From Eubacterium sp. (GTDB lineage: Bacteria; Bacillota; Clostridia; Lachnospirales; Lachnospiraceae), in NCBI GenBank assembly GCA_022764165.1, contig JALERM010000186.1, positions 33,243 to 97,242 of the forward strand: 64,000 bases of DNA. The letters run 5' to 3'. Both the position numbers and the translations under genes were made by a program. Position 1 is the first letter of the stretch; each line of letters starts with the position of its first letter. The notes under the pieces were generated by a model. The model saw only the letters and a list, made by a program, of their open reading frames with translations, did no database searches and was not told the DNA's origin. Shown piece by piece: positions 53,067 through 63,254 of the stretch.

Positions 53067-54038
53067 TCATTCTTTTTTGCCGGGGGCGGCAGGTAATCCA
53101 TAGGCAGGCTCTGCAGTACGAACAGCCCGCAGAATGGCTTCTGCCATCACCTGCGCCCCCAGTGCACCTACAATATCCTGATCCGCAGACACTTCACCCA
53201 ATGATACCGCATAAATGCTGTCGCCGTCCGCTGTGGTATGAACCGGACGAATAGCCCGGGCATAACCGTCATGTGCCATACCTGCAATTTTACACAGATT
53301 GGACTTGGCAAATCTGGCATTCGTCAATACCACACCAATTGTTGTGTTGCCCACAAATTTGTTATCCACAGGCTCATAACCGGAGAAAGCTGCCATTTCC
53401 GAATCAATAAATGTAATCCCATCTCCGGCATGCAGACCGGCTACTTTTTGTCCGTTGTGCCAGTCAAAAATATCACCCAAAGCATTTACCGCTACCACTG
53501 CTCCGACTTTCAGATCTCCGATCTGTACCGCATAACTGCCAATACCGGATTTCATGCAGTGTTCCATACCCATCAGCTTTCCTACCGTGGCACCGGTGCC
53601 CGCACCATAATTGCCGTCACGATAATTTCCGATTTCCGCATTCTGGCAGGCAGTATAAGCCATGGATGCATCCGGACGGGTATGCACATCCCCCACCGTC
53701 AGGTCAAACAGGCAGGACTGGCAAACCAGCGGCACTTTGGTCACCCCCACATCAAAGCCAATGTCACGTTCTTCCAGATAACGCATCACGCCGCCTGCAG
53801 CATCCAACCCGAACGCACTGCCGCCGGACAATAAAACGGCATGAATAACCTGGGCATTTGCCAGCGGTTTGAGCAGCTCACTCTCCCGGCTGGCCGGGCC
53901 TCCTCCCCTCACATCCAGACCGGCAGGAGCACCATTTTCTCCAAATAATAACACGGTACAGCCTGTACCTGCCTGCACATTTTCAGCATTTCCTATTTTC
54001 AGTCCCTCAAAATCTTTGATTGAAATCTCTTTCATCAA
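53067..54038 (-). CDS. P1-family peptidase (DmpA/NylC-like Ntn hydrolase)
   Basis: 323 residues. VLLSGGSAFGLDAAGGVMRYLEE is the family core. VGNTTIGVVLTNARF holds the Asn-Thr pair at which NylC-type enzymes self-cleave to expose the catalytic threonine. Related enzymes hydrolyse D- or beta-amino-acid amides and small oligomers. No signal peptide. Convergent with the biotin genes, with only one base between stops and no terminator. Confidence 0.9.
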   Translation of the reverse strand: MMKEISIKDFEGLKIGNAENVQAGTGCTVLLFGENGAPAGLDVRGGGPASRESELLKPLANAQVIHAVLLSGGSAFGLDAAGGVMRYLEERDIGFDVGVTKVPLVCQSCLFDLTVGDVHTRPDASMAYTACQNAEIGNYRDGNYGAGTGATVGKLMGMEHCMKSGIGSYAVQIGDLKVGAVVAVNALGDIFDWHNGQKVAGLHAGDGITFIDSEMAAFSGYEPVDNKFVGNTTIGVVLTNARFAKSNLCKIAGMAHDGYARAIRPVHTTADGDSIYAVSLGEVSADQDIVGALGAQVMAEAILRAVRTAEPAYGLPAAPGKKE

Positions 54039-55343
54039 TTATTCACCTCCAAAATAAATTTCCCCATCTACCAACATTTCCTGATACCCGGCAGTTCCAT
54101 ATTTCTTGATTTCTTTTACAACCGGTTTCAATCGTTCATCTGATATTCGCTCCAGTATTTTCATACGCTTTGATGATATTTCTTCCCCGGACCTGCATTT
54201 TTCATAATCGGATACTTCCATATGCCAATAGTGAAACTCTCCCTTATAATACCGGGATAATTTCTGTGCTATCAGAAGCCCTTCCGGATCCAAATCTCCC
54301 GCATAATAAATCCTGTTTCCTGCTTTAGCAAGTAAATCCAACACCACCAGTCCCGCAAGCCTTGGCTGTCCATTCATACACATGTAAGATTTTTTGATTT
54401 CTTCATCTTTTCCACATAACATGGCAAAGATAGACGGATTCTCCACAACGTAAATTTCTTTCTGTGGACAACGAATTTCTTCCCATTCCGTAATAACCGC
54501 CAACGGAACCTGTACAATATGATGTTCCTCTGCAAATCCTTCCATCCCTTTATGCAGACTTCCATCACGTTTTACCGCCTGTACCCGATACAACATGGTA
54601 TAATTTGAGATATCATCCAACATAATTCCTGCCATCAGATAGCTTTTTTGCCGTTTATAAGCCGGAAATATATCGGATGACTCCACCATAATCTCCCGCA
54701 CTTCCAGATCCATCTGTATCACCTGATAAAGAAATGTTCCTCCTGTTGTTCCCTGATCAAACGCATGTGGATTTCCCGTCAGCATTGCAGAAAATACTGC
54801 CAGGTACATATTCCTGTTCTGACGATATGGCAAATGATTATAAATTTCCGCCCCAAGCCGCAGCATCTGATTCCACTGTGCAAGCTCCTGATTTTCACTG
54901 TCTTTGGCAATTTTCTGTAAGTACTCAACCTGTTCCTCTACAGGAGTTCCTTCGTAATCTTTCAGGAATTTCTTTAAGATTTCCTGTTTTTTCTGCTCTC
55001 GCAAAGCTTTTTGCTCCTGTTTTCCGATCAGCGGTTCTCCAAAAAAATTTTCCAACAGATACTCTGGTGTTACGTCTTTATATCTGCTGTCCTCCAGTGC
55101 CTGTCGGAATCGGTCAGCAGACACTGTCACGGATTTCTGACCATGAAAATTCTTTCCAAAAAATCCTTCCAGTTCATCGATCTCCTGCGATTTCAGATTT
55201 TGCAGTACTACTTTTCCTCCAAATCTTCCGTAAGAACTATACTTTTCTCGAAACCCTTTCAACACTTTCTTCCAGACCGGATTCTGATGAAAGTATACCA
55301 GGCAGTCTTTTCTAATTTTTTCACATTCCTGTTGACTGCTCAA
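54039..55343 (-). CDS. jetD: Wadjet type II JetD, TOPRIM nuclease subunit
   Basis: 434 residues of the DUF2399/TIGR02679 kind. The C-terminal TOPRIM region has YYAGDLDPEGLLIA (acidic metal site, about 347-360). The N-terminal part (SSYGRFGGKVVLQNL) is the arm that packs on the complex. In Wadjet, JetD cuts closed circular plasmid DNA that JetABC has extruded. The start overlaps jetC by 23 bases. Confidence 0.9.
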   Translation of the reverse strand: MSSQQECEKIRKDCLVYFHQNPVWKKVLKGFREKYSSYGRFGGKVVLQNLKSQEIDELEGFFGKNFHGQKSVTVSADRFRQALEDSRYKDVTPEYLLENFFGEPLIGKQEQKALREQKKQEILKKFLKDYEGTPVEEQVEYLQKIAKDSENQELAQWNQMLRLGAEIYNHLPYRQNRNMYLAVFSAMLTGNPHAFDQGTTGGTFLYQVIQMDLEVREIMVESSDIFPAYKRQKSYLMAGIMLDDISNYTMLYRVQAVKRDGSLHKGMEGFAEEHHIVQVPLAVITEWEEIRCPQKEIYVVENPSIFAMLCGKDEEIKKSYMCMNGQPRLAGLVVLDLLAKAGNRIYYAGDLDPEGLLIAQKLSRYYKGEFHYWHMEVSDYEKCRSGEEISSKRMKILERISDERLKPVVKEIKKYGTAGYQEMLVDGEIYFGGE

Positions 55344-58300
55344 TCTCTGTTCCTCTCTGTTCTACTTCGTCTTCATGTTCCAACAATTCTTTCTTATGCC
55401 CATTCCACAGATACGGCATCACGGTTACAAATTTTGCATTTTCCGGTCGGATCAACTGATAGATTGCCAGTGCATCCAGCGTATCGCAGTCACCCCACAG
55501 CACCTGTGAATTGATAATAAAGTCAAACTGAAACTCCGTCATTAAGCGGAACATATCACGGATATTTCGGTTATCTACTCCTGCAAACGCTTCATCCAGC
55601 GAAATCAGTCTTGGAGCATCTTCTCTTCCTCCCTGATATTTTGCCACAACTGCTGAGAACAGCGGCACATACATGGACATGGCTTTCTCACCTCCACTGA
55701 ATGTTCCAAACACGCTGTTAGTCAACTCCTTCTGGCGTTCCCCGTTCTTCTGTGAGAACAACTGGAACTCAAACCATTTACGGTAATCCAGTGTATCTTT
55801 CATAATCTGATAGAAAGATACCATTCCCGCACTGTCTCTTGCATTTCTTCTGGCTTCCGAAACTTTCGAACGAAAATGTGCAGAAAGTCTGGCTGCCTCA
55901 GCTTCGCTCATCAGACGATAATCTTTCTTCAATAATTCTACCAGTTCTTTTGTATCCAGCTGATCTTCCTGTTCTGCTGTTTTACTTCTCCATCTGAGAC
56001 TAAGTTTCAATCCGCTGGATGTGTTCATTCCATTCATCAGGGAGTTCATTTTCTGCACCCACATATTGGAAGCATTGATCTTTCCACGAATTTTTCTGCT
56101 CACAGTATTGGCCAGGATGTCTTCAAACAATTCCCGGTCACCATCTTTAATCAGATTCTCCAGTTCCTGAATATCTTCCTCCAAATGCGTTAAAAGACTT
56201 GCAAATGATATCTTAACTCCCTGGTATCTTGCAGAAATATCCAGTCGTTTTGCTGAAAATCCATCTGGTCTGTTTGACGAATCTTCCTCTGCAAATAATT
56301 CTTTTTGCGTCAGTTGATAATCTGTCAAAAATCCCCTGTTTTCAAAATAAACCTTGTTTAGATCTCTTATCACACTATCTTTATCCACGGTTTTCACATC
56401 GGACTCCAGGTATGCACGGATATGACCGGCATCATCCGGAATCGTCTCCGGAAGTTCTACATAGCTAAGATTCTTCTCCCTCTCATAACAATCTGCAAAA
56501 TATTCTGTTTTCTGTTCGTACTCTTCAATCTTTTTCTGGCTTTCTTCCAGTTTGATGGTAAGCTGTCCCGCCTCATCTTCTTCGTGGGTCTGTCTGCTGG
56601 CACAGGAATGCAGCCGATCCGGATATGCATGCAGCCAGTTGATACAGTAATCCAGTCTTTCTTTGATTTCTTCGTAATCGGTCAGGCGTAACTGTTCCTG
56701 AATAGAAGACTGTTCTTCTGTCTTTCTTCGGATTTCCTTTTGAATTTCGAACAGGTCATACCGAATCTGTTCCATATCCGCATCCAGATCTTCCAGCCTT
56801 TGCCTGCGCTCTCGCAGATATTCCAGACTTCTCAGAAACATCTCATGGGCTGCCATTAGACCAACCAGATGCTTTCCATATTCTTCGGCTGCTGCTTTTG
56901 CCTCTTTGAATACTTCATAAGAACAAGCCAGATACAAGTCTTCTGCGATTTCCAGTGCCTTCTTTTTCTTTTCCTTCAAAACTTCCACAAGATCACTAAT
57001 CTGTTTCTCCAGCTTTTCACCTTCTCGTTTTAACTGTTCGCATTCTCTTTCTTCTGCGGACAGCATATGAAGTGCTTCTCTCATATCGGTGTCTTTTGGG
57101 AGATTTTCATATTCTTGTCTGAGAGCATTTTTTCTTCCTTCTAATTTTATCTGCACTTCCTCCAACAGACGAAGCTGCTCCTCCAACTCAGCAATCCTGT
57201 TTCTGCATTTTTCAATCTGTGCAAGTCTGTGATTTTCCCGTGCTTTCGTTCCAAGGAAACTCGCCTCGTATTCTCCAGTAACTGTTCCGGTAAGCACTCC
57301 CATATGATAGGTTCCATTTTTCGCAATTGCGATAGTACTTTCATTATCATAAGCAATACTTGCGAGAATTCCTGTCAGTCTCTGGTTGGAGAAAATATCA
57401 TTCACTTCTTCATTCAGTTCTAATATGTCCAAAAGACTTTTTCCCGGTACAGGATGTCCAGTAAAGAGATAATGATCCTCACACCCTTTTTCCTGTTTTA
57501 ATACCTGCTCTTTATACTGTTCATCAATTACAAGCGCATCCAGAATTCCCATCTTCAATAAGGCTTCTTCCAGATGATTGCAGGCTTGTTCTTCCAGATT
57601 TTCTCCAAATTCAATGACTTTATAGAACTCCTGATAGGGAATCTTCTGTTCATCCAGCCTCTGTCGGTTGCGGATGACAGCTTCTGAACGCTCCGGCTGG
57701 GGCTCTTTTTGATTCTCCCATTCACGTAATTCTGCTTTTATCTCTGCCAGCTCGGTTTCCGCTTGCTTCGCCTCTGTTCTTTTTGCTGAAAGCTCAGATT
57801 CTATTGCATTTTTTCCTTTGATCCAGACATCTGCAATTTTCTGACGTACTTCCGTAAAATCTGATGTTTCCTCATAGGAATCTGCAAAGGTACTCAGTTC
57901 TCTTAACAGTTCTTTTTCTAATACCAGCTCCCGGTTGGAGCCATTCCACCGGTACAATGCTTCTTTCCACTCATTCTGGGTCTGCACGAATACCGTTTCC
58001 AATTCGGATATTTTCCTCTGCAGAATATCCAGTTCCCGGACACGTTTTTCCCTTTCTTTTATCAACTCATCTTTTCGCCGTTCCAGATGATTCGTTTCCG
58101 CAAGAATCTCTGTCCCCTCATTGATTTTCATTTTTGTACGTTCAAACTGCTGCTGATGCATTTCAAATTTATACGGTTCTTCCAGATGTTTCTCCAGTTC
58201 CTCTTTCATAAATGCATGTTCTTCAAAGGCCATGGTATCTGCCTCATCCTGCATCTCGTCTATGAGTTCTTCCAGTTCTTTTTCTTTCTCATACTTCCGG

Positions 58301-59430
58301 TCTTCTTCAACCTTAATCTGGTTCTGGGCATCCTGATACTGCTCTTGTTTAGAATCAAGAGACTTTTTCTTTTCTCTGAGATTTTTCTGCTGTTTTTCCT
58401 GCTCCGTGACCAGTTCTGCCTCTCTGCGTTTTAGTGCAACAGCATCGCTTTTATTCAGGGATTCCCGTTCTTTTTCCAAAGATTCCCGCTTTGCATCCAG
58501 TTCCTGATGTTCATTTTTCAGTTCTTCTATTTTCTGCCTGCACTCTGCCAGTTTTCTTTCCTGTTCCTTTTTATCCGCCCTGGCACTTTCCAGTCTGCTT
58601 TTTGCCTGTTCGTAGCGGTCTGCTTTTTCATATAACAATTTCTGATTATATTTGGTAAATACTGCCTGAATCTTTTCTGCTGCCTGCTTTGCTTCCTTTC
58701 GGCTTTTCAGATTCATGTTCATTGCATCCATATTTTCGATTGCCTCTGACATCGGACGCAAGTCATCATCGGATAACGGCTGCAGAGAATCACTTAAGAT
58801 TTCATTGATCACCGACGGTTTAAAATCCTTGGAAAGCTTGGGTGTTCTAAGCTGTATCAGAAGATCTACCATCTCTTTATACTCTTCTGCTGTCTCGAAT
58901 CCAAAAATCTGTCGGTTCACATATTCCATATAATCTGCCTGTCTATCGATCACACGACCGCCGTTTCCAATTCGATTCTCCAGTTCTTTTTTCGACAGTG
59001 TTACTTTTTCTCCAGCTTCTTTATACAGGAAAAAATCTTTTCCAACCCGTCTTCCATCCGACAGGCTGAAATACCATTTGTCCAGATTTTTTCCCCTTCT
59101 TGCACGGATTCCCATTCCAATTGTCAGATAAGTCTCACTGTCCTGCCTTTTAAATTCCAAATAGAGATAACCTGTCCTCTCTTCACGTCCATCATCCTCT
59201 TCCAAAAGATAACTGCTCATCTTACGATCTCTGGAACCGAACGGATCCAATCGTTCCGGACTCATATTTCCATCCAGAAGAAGCGGAACCACACTCTGCA
59301 TGGTAACTGATTTTCCTGATCCGTTGGAGCCACGGAGCAACATTCTTCCCTTTACAAATGGGAATTCCTGCTCGTCATAATACCAGAAATTAATCAGTCC
59401 GATTTTATTCGCCTGCCATCTACTGTTCAT
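55321..59430 (-). CDS. jetC: Wadjet type II JetC, SMC-like ATPase
   Basis: 1369 residues from the ATG at 59430 (GGGAGG eight bases upstream); the track start at 59520 lies deep inside jetB. Walker A LLRGSNGSGKSVTM at 31-44, long coiled coils (about 240-500 and 700-1000), ABC signature region SGGEKAMSMYV and Walker B RLISLDEAFAGVD near the C-terminus. TIGR02680-type protein. It is the loop-extruding motor of the anti-plasmid complex. Confidence 0.93.
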   Translation of the reverse strand: MNSRWQANKIGLINFWYYDEQEFPFVKGRMLLRGSNGSGKSVTMQSVVPLLLDGNMSPERLDPFGSRDRKMSSYLLEEDDGREERTGYLYLEFKRQDSETYLTIGMGIRARRGKNLDKWYFSLSDGRRVGKDFFLYKEAGEKVTLSKKELENRIGNGGRVIDRQADYMEYVNRQIFGFETAEEYKEMVDLLIQLRTPKLSKDFKPSVINEILSDSLQPLSDDDLRPMSEAIENMDAMNMNLKSRKEAKQAAEKIQAVFTKYNQKLLYEKADRYEQAKSRLESARADKKEQERKLAECRQKIEELKNEHQELDAKRESLEKERESLNKSDAVALKRREAELVTEQEKQQKNLREKKKSLDSKQEQYQDAQNQIKVEEDRKYEKEKELEELIDEMQDEADTMAFEEHAFMKEELEKHLEEPYKFEMHQQQFERTKMKINEGTEILAETNHLERRKDELIKEREKRVRELDILQRKISELETVFVQTQNEWKEALYRWNGSNRELVLEKELLRELSTFADSYEETSDFTEVRQKIADVWIKGKNAIESELSAKRTEAKQAETELAEIKAELREWENQKEPQPERSEAVIRNRQRLDEQKIPYQEFYKVIEFGENLEEQACNHLEEALLKMGILDALVIDEQYKEQVLKQEKGCEDHYLFTGHPVPGKSLLDILELNEEVNDIFSNQRLTGILASIAYDNESTIAIAKNGTYHMGVLTGTVTGEYEASFLGTKARENHRLAQIEKCRNRIAELEEQLRLLEEVQIKLEGRKNALRQEYENLPKDTDMREALHMLSAEERECEQLKREGEKLEKQISDLVEVLKEKKKKALEIAEDLYLACSYEVFKEAKAAAEEYGKHLVGLMAAHEMFLRSLEYLRERRQRLEDLDADMEQIRYDLFEIQKEIRRKTEEQSSIQEQLRLTDYEEIKERLDYCINWLHAYPDRLHSCASRQTHEEDEAGQLTIKLEESQKKIEEYEQKTEYFADCYEREKNLSYVELPETIPDDAGHIRAYLESDVKTVDKDSVIRDLNKVYFENRGFLTDYQLTQKELFAEEDSSNRPDGFSAKRLDISARYQGVKISFASLLTHLEEDIQELENLIKDGDRELFEDILANTVSRKIRGKINASNMWVQKMNSLMNGMNTSSGLKLSLRWRSKTAEQEDQLDTKELVELLKKDYRLMSEAEAARLSAHFRSKVSEARRNARDSAGMVSFYQIMKDTLDYRKWFEFQLFSQKNGERQKELTNSVFGTFSGGEKAMSMYVPLFSAVVAKYQGGREDAPRLISLDEAFAGVDNRNIRDMFRLMTEFQFDFIINSQVLWGDCDTLDALAIYQLIRPENAKFVTVMPYLWNGHKKELLEHEDEVEQRGTEIEQSTGM

Positions 59431-60571
59431 CTTTGCTTCCTCCCGCATAGTCTTCTGGATATCTTCCCTGGATTTTTCCGGCAAGTGGACAAACTCTGAC
59501 TTGATGGGATGCATCTTCACTTCTTATGAACATCCACAACTTCATCTCTTCCATCACACTTCTGACAAATTCACCTTCCGGCATCTCACGGTAATTTTTC
59601 GAAAATCCACTTCCATATTCCTGCTTTACTTTTTTTATCAAATTTTCAAATTCAATCCGGTCAATCCGGCACATTTCATCCTGCCCTGTCTTCCATTCAC
59701 CGAATTCGATCTTCTTTCGTATTTCTCCAAAACATAACAACAAAATATCGGATATTGAATTATTGCCCGGAAAGACAGTTCCCATTCTACCGTCCTCCCC
59801 TGACAGTAAAAATGCGCTTCCTCTGTGAATATGCACATGGCAGTCAAATATCTGTTCCAGTTCTTCACTGAGTCTGCGTCCATAATATTTTAAATATTCA
59901 AAATCCTCCGGCGAACCATCTTCTTTATACATGCCAGGTGCAAAAATCAGCCTCTTATAAACTCTGTGTCTTCTTGCAAATCCACGGTCTTCATCCACCT
60001 CAAACCAGTCGCTTTCCTGAAAGTCTTCCGGCTTCGTATATTCCATAATATCTTTCGAGAAACTTTTCATGAAATATCTGGATGCACCTGTATTTTCATA
60101 AAGCACTTCACCTGCTTCATCGTCCATAAACACCTCGTCTTTTCCATCTGTAAGCCCTACAATTCCCTGGTCTACTGCATACCTCAGCACCCGGATCAGC
60201 TTTCGCCGATTTGTATACAAAGTCCAGTCAGACAGTTCTCCCGGCATATTCGCTGTGATATATTCGGTTAACTGAGATAATATGAACTGCTCATTCGCAT
60301 CTTTGTCTTCCAGAAACATAAGAAGTATGCAAAGATAGGCATATTCTTCTTTCGATGAAAACTTCTGTATTCCCATGAACGTTTCTGGTATCACAGGTAT
60401 CTTCTCCATCTTAATCAGGAGGGAATTATCAATAATCTGGCAGCCCATCTTCTCAGTGGTAAATTTTCTCAGTTCACCAAGAGCATCTCTTAATTTGTAA
60501 TACAGTTCTTTGTCTTTAGATTTTAAAATCCATCTGTTATTTAAAAGGACTTCCAGCTCCTTCATTGTCAT
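59420..60571 (-). CDS. jetB: Wadjet type II JetB (DUF2398-type)
   Basis: 383 residues, TIGR02678/DUF2398-like, the MukE-like winged-helix partner of the SMC motor. The sequence is rich in winged-helix-type helices (LYTNRRKLIRVLRYAVDQGI). It overlaps jetA by 4 and jetC by 11 bases. Assigned partly from order in the operon. Confidence 0.85.
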   Translation of the reverse strand: MTMKELEVLLNNRWILKSKDKELYYKLRDALGELRKFTTEKMGCQIIDNSLLIKMEKIPVIPETFMGIQKFSSKEEYAYLCILLMFLEDKDANEQFILSQLTEYITANMPGELSDWTLYTNRRKLIRVLRYAVDQGIVGLTDGKDEVFMDDEAGEVLYENTGASRYFMKSFSKDIMEYTKPEDFQESDWFEVDEDRGFARRHRVYKRLIFAPGMYKEDGSPEDFEYLKYYGRRLSEELEQIFDCHVHIHRGSAFLLSGEDGRMGTVFPGNNSISDILLLCFGEIRKKIEFGEWKTGQDEMCRIDRIEFENLIKKVKQEYGSGFSKNYREMPEGEFVRSVMEEMKLWMFIRSEDASHQVRVCPLAGKIQGRYPEDYAGGSKDEQ

Positions 60572-62052
60572 TCTTCCTCCTGAAATACAATCGCCATCTT
60601 CGGCATTGTAAAGTTTCCGTCCTCACAGTGCACAACACATTTTTCTTCTGCACAACTTCTATCTAGAATGTATCTTCTTCCGTCATCAGTTCTTGCAGAA
60701 AAATCTGCAGATTCCATCGCATCCGAAATCCATTTTAAAAGGATCTCCCTGATTCTGGACTCCAGAACCGGCAGATCTGCAAAGTCTATCTTTCCATCTT
60801 TCTCAAGCCTGCGGAGTTTTTCCATCTCTTCTTTTTGCTTCTGCAGCATTTTCCGCCTTGTTTCCTGCTTCTGCTCTGCGGATTCCCGGATTTCACTTCT
60901 CCTGGATTTTTCTCTATATGTACGCACACGGGGTTTTAAGTATACTTCTAACGGCTGTTCTTCATACACTCCGATATTCATACTGTCTGTTTCACGTACC
61001 AACTCCCCGGACAGATGCTGCGGGCATTCCATCCCAAATACCATAGCCGACATCTTATGTGCCTCTTCCACATCCTGACATCGAAGGAACAATTCCGCCA
61101 CTTTTCGGTACTCTTCTTTTCGGTTCGCACCAAGTGCATTTTTTTCACTTAACTGTGCAGCGTATCTTGTGATCCTGCGAATAATATCATTGGTCGCATC
61201 GAACAATTTACCGGCTTCATTCTCCTGACCTTCACTTCCCACGAACCAGTCATAGATACTCTGAAAACGCCCCTGGATTTTCTGCTGAATCATTTCTTTG
61301 GAAACTTCTACATCCATTCTCGGAATAGAAAGTTCATAATCAACCACTTTTTCGAACACCTGATGTTTTATCTTTTCATCCTGTAACCGTAAATTTTCCT
61401 CGATCACACCTACATTTCTCTGCAGACCTTTGATAAAGCTGCGCAGATATTCAATCAACCGATCTTTGAATATCAGGAATTCTTTTGTATGCATCATCTC
61501 TTCCGCCCGGACACTGTTCAGATCCCTGATATAATCCTGATAATTTTGATTCAAACGCACAAAATCATTATTCAGATCGGTCCACCATGTATATACCGCA
61601 TTCCTGTCTTTTCCTGCCATATCCGAAAAACGCTCAATACTTCTTCGAATTCGTTCCAGTAGAGTCGGCTCCAGCGATGCACCTTCAATAAACAGATTTT
61701 CCAGCCGAATAACCAGTCGTTCAATCTCCACACTATACTCTGACATCTGATACCGGTACTTCTTATTCTTAAATTCCTCGATCGATGCCACCTTCTTCGT
61801 ATCCTGAATTGTGGTAAGATTTTTCCATTCCGTCAACATCGCCAGATCCTGCTGACACTGTTCCGGTTTGTAGTCTGCAAAAAACGGCTCCTGGATCATT
61901 TCTTCATATACTTCTTCCTGGTACAGCCAGTATTTTAATTTCTCATAATGTTCAAAAAAGATACGCATAATACATCGGTATCTGCTTACATTGTCTGCAT
62001 TTAGATATTTTGCTTCTGTTAATGGCTTGATTAATTTGTCTGATACCTGCAT
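60568..62052 (-). CDS. jetA: Wadjet type II JetA (DUF2397-type kleisin-like subunit)
   Basis: 494 residues from the ATG at 62052 with AAAGGAGA upstream; the track start is 13 codons longer without an RBS. TIGR02677/DUF2397-like: start KPLTEAKYLNADNVSRYRCI, a long helical middle and a charged helix near 405-440 (RKMLQKQKEEMEKLRR). MukF-like bridge of the complex. First gene of jetABCD. A weak promoter-like TTACAA-N17-TTATAC lies about 45 bases upstream. Confidence 0.88.
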   Translation of the reverse strand: MQVSDKLIKPLTEAKYLNADNVSRYRCIMRIFFEHYEKLKYWLYQEEVYEEMIQEPFFADYKPEQCQQDLAMLTEWKNLTTIQDTKKVASIEEFKNKKYRYQMSEYSVEIERLVIRLENLFIEGASLEPTLLERIRRSIERFSDMAGKDRNAVYTWWTDLNNDFVRLNQNYQDYIRDLNSVRAEEMMHTKEFLIFKDRLIEYLRSFIKGLQRNVGVIEENLRLQDEKIKHQVFEKVVDYELSIPRMDVEVSKEMIQQKIQGRFQSIYDWFVGSEGQENEAGKLFDATNDIIRRITRYAAQLSEKNALGANRKEEYRKVAELFLRCQDVEEAHKMSAMVFGMECPQHLSGELVRETDSMNIGVYEEQPLEVYLKPRVRTYREKSRRSEIRESAEQKQETRRKMLQKQKEEMEKLRRLEKDGKIDFADLPVLESRIREILLKWISDAMESADFSARTDDGRRYILDRSCAEEKCVVHCEDGNFTMPKMAIVFQEEE

Positions 62053-62292
62053 GAATGTTCTCCTTTTTTGGCTGTTCTTAGTATAACACAATTATTCTTC
62101 TATTTGTAAATATTCTATACATTGATACAGGAAGTAATACCCTAATACTCCCAATATCATTTCCTACATTGTTCCTCTAACGTCATACATCTGCTCCTCT
62201 TGTCTTTTGTATAAAAAACTTATTTATGATAATTATAACACTTGTTCCCATTATTATCCATAACAAGGAATCCATTCTGATTCCACTTTATT

Positions 62293-62321
62293 CGTAACTG
62301 TTCAGTACCTTCACAGTTACG
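62293..62321. repeat. Small perfect dyad
   Basis: CGTAACTGT / ACAGTTACG with an 11-base loop and no T tract, in the 580-base gap between jetA and hicB. Purpose unknown. Confidence 0.4.
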
Positions 62322-62333
62322 AGCAAAAATCCA

Positions 62334-62460
62334 ATGAAAATTGCCTTCGGTAAGGATAACCATAAACCACAAAAATAGCCGCCTCAGTCTGGTAAACTAA
62401 GCGGCAATTATTGTCTAACTTTATATCGGACTAACCGTCTATTGGTATCATTTGCATTGT
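62334..62460 (+). pseudogene. Second, more degenerate copy of the holin-like toxin module
   Basis: A short frame ends AFGKDNHKPQK before TAG (62376), followed by ATAGCCGCC...GCGGC and then GACTAACCGTCTATTGGTA. This matches the order of elements at 1.63-1.84 kb (peptide tail, hairpin, CCGTC-x-TCGGTA block). The hydrophobic part is missing and the hairpin stem is eroded. The remainder of the gap (62053-62290 and 62461-62630) shows nothing else I can support. Confidence 0.4.
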
Positions 62461-62630
62461 TGCTGGATTTCCAATCTCCATTTTTTTATTCAAACTCGGC
62501 AAGTCCGAAGATATTCTTAAATATATTTGTTTAAGTTTTGTATCTTTTTTGCCGTTACTTTATTTCTGTTGCATATATTATTATTGCTCGCTGATTTTCT
62601 GATAAATGCCATAGATAAGTTTAACAGCAT

Positions 62631-62996
62631 TTATTTTGAGAACACCGCATCATTTCTTGAAAGAAGATATACACAATATTGATTCATGCTGATTCCTTCT
62701 CTCTGAGAATGTTCTGCCAGGGATCTGTGCAGACTTCGTGGAATTCTCAATTTAAACTGTCCGGAATAATCTTCCAGACTGTCTGGTTTATGAATCTCTA
62801 CGCCTTCTTCTAATGCTGCTTCAATCCATGCTTTTTTCGCATCCAGTGCATTTGCTACCGCACTTTCCACTGTTTCACCACAAGTAATGCAACCAGGCAA
62901 ATCTGGATAAGAAACCACAAATCCGCCTTCGTCCTTATCTTCTACAATTTCCATACGATAGGACATTGCCATATAATCATTCAGCGTCTTCATCAT
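62631..62996 (-). CDS. hicB: HicB-family antitoxin
   Basis: 121 residues from the ATG at 62996 (GAGG six bases upstream). N-terminal HicB fold: YRMEIVEDKDEGGFVVSYPDLPGC and ALDAKKAWIEAALEEG. C-terminal Arc-like DNA-binding helix: GQFKLRIPRSLHRSLAEHS. It would neutralise HicA and repress the pair. The start lies inside the end of hicA (20-base overlap). Confidence 0.92.
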   Translation of the reverse strand: MMKTLNDYMAMSYRMEIVEDKDEGGFVVSYPDLPGCITCGETVESAVANALDAKKAWIEAALEEGVEIHKPDSLEDYSGQFKLRIPRSLHRSLAEHSQREGISMNQYCVYLLSRNDAVFSK

Positions 62997-63234
62997 TCTT
63001 CGCCTCACTTTCTACAATCTGCCTTACCATTTCTACATACACTTTCTCGATCGGTTCGTGCTTCGGTATTGTAATTGGCATACACCCCTGCTTTCTGAAC
63101 GTGTAATGACTGCTTCCGCTTCTTGGTGCATTCATTTCATATCCGTAGCTTTCCAATACCTTCCGTAACTCATCAAACCGGAGGTCTTTCTATAAATTGC
63201 ATATACGTGTTATCAGTTTATCCCACTTTGACAT
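62977..63234 (-). pseudogene. hicA: HicA toxin gene interrupted by an in-frame amber codon
   Basis: Read directly on the minus strand from the ATG at 63234 (AGGAGG eight bases upstream): MSKWDKLITRICNL, then TAG at codon 15, then KDLRFDELRKVLESYGYEM and GSSHYTFRKQGCMPITIPKH to a TGA at 62977. The sequence after the stop is a normal HicA double-stranded-RNA-binding-like fold with its catalytic His in SHYTF. The rest of the frame is intact, so a single base change (probably a serine codon) disabled it. Confidence 0.85.
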
Positions 63235-63254
63235 CTGTTATACCTCCTACTTAT

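Noticed and set aside
59431-59520. N-terminal extension of jetC
   Set aside because: Lies within jetB and precedes a strong GGGAGG site; the conserved start MNSRWQANKIGL is 30 codons in.
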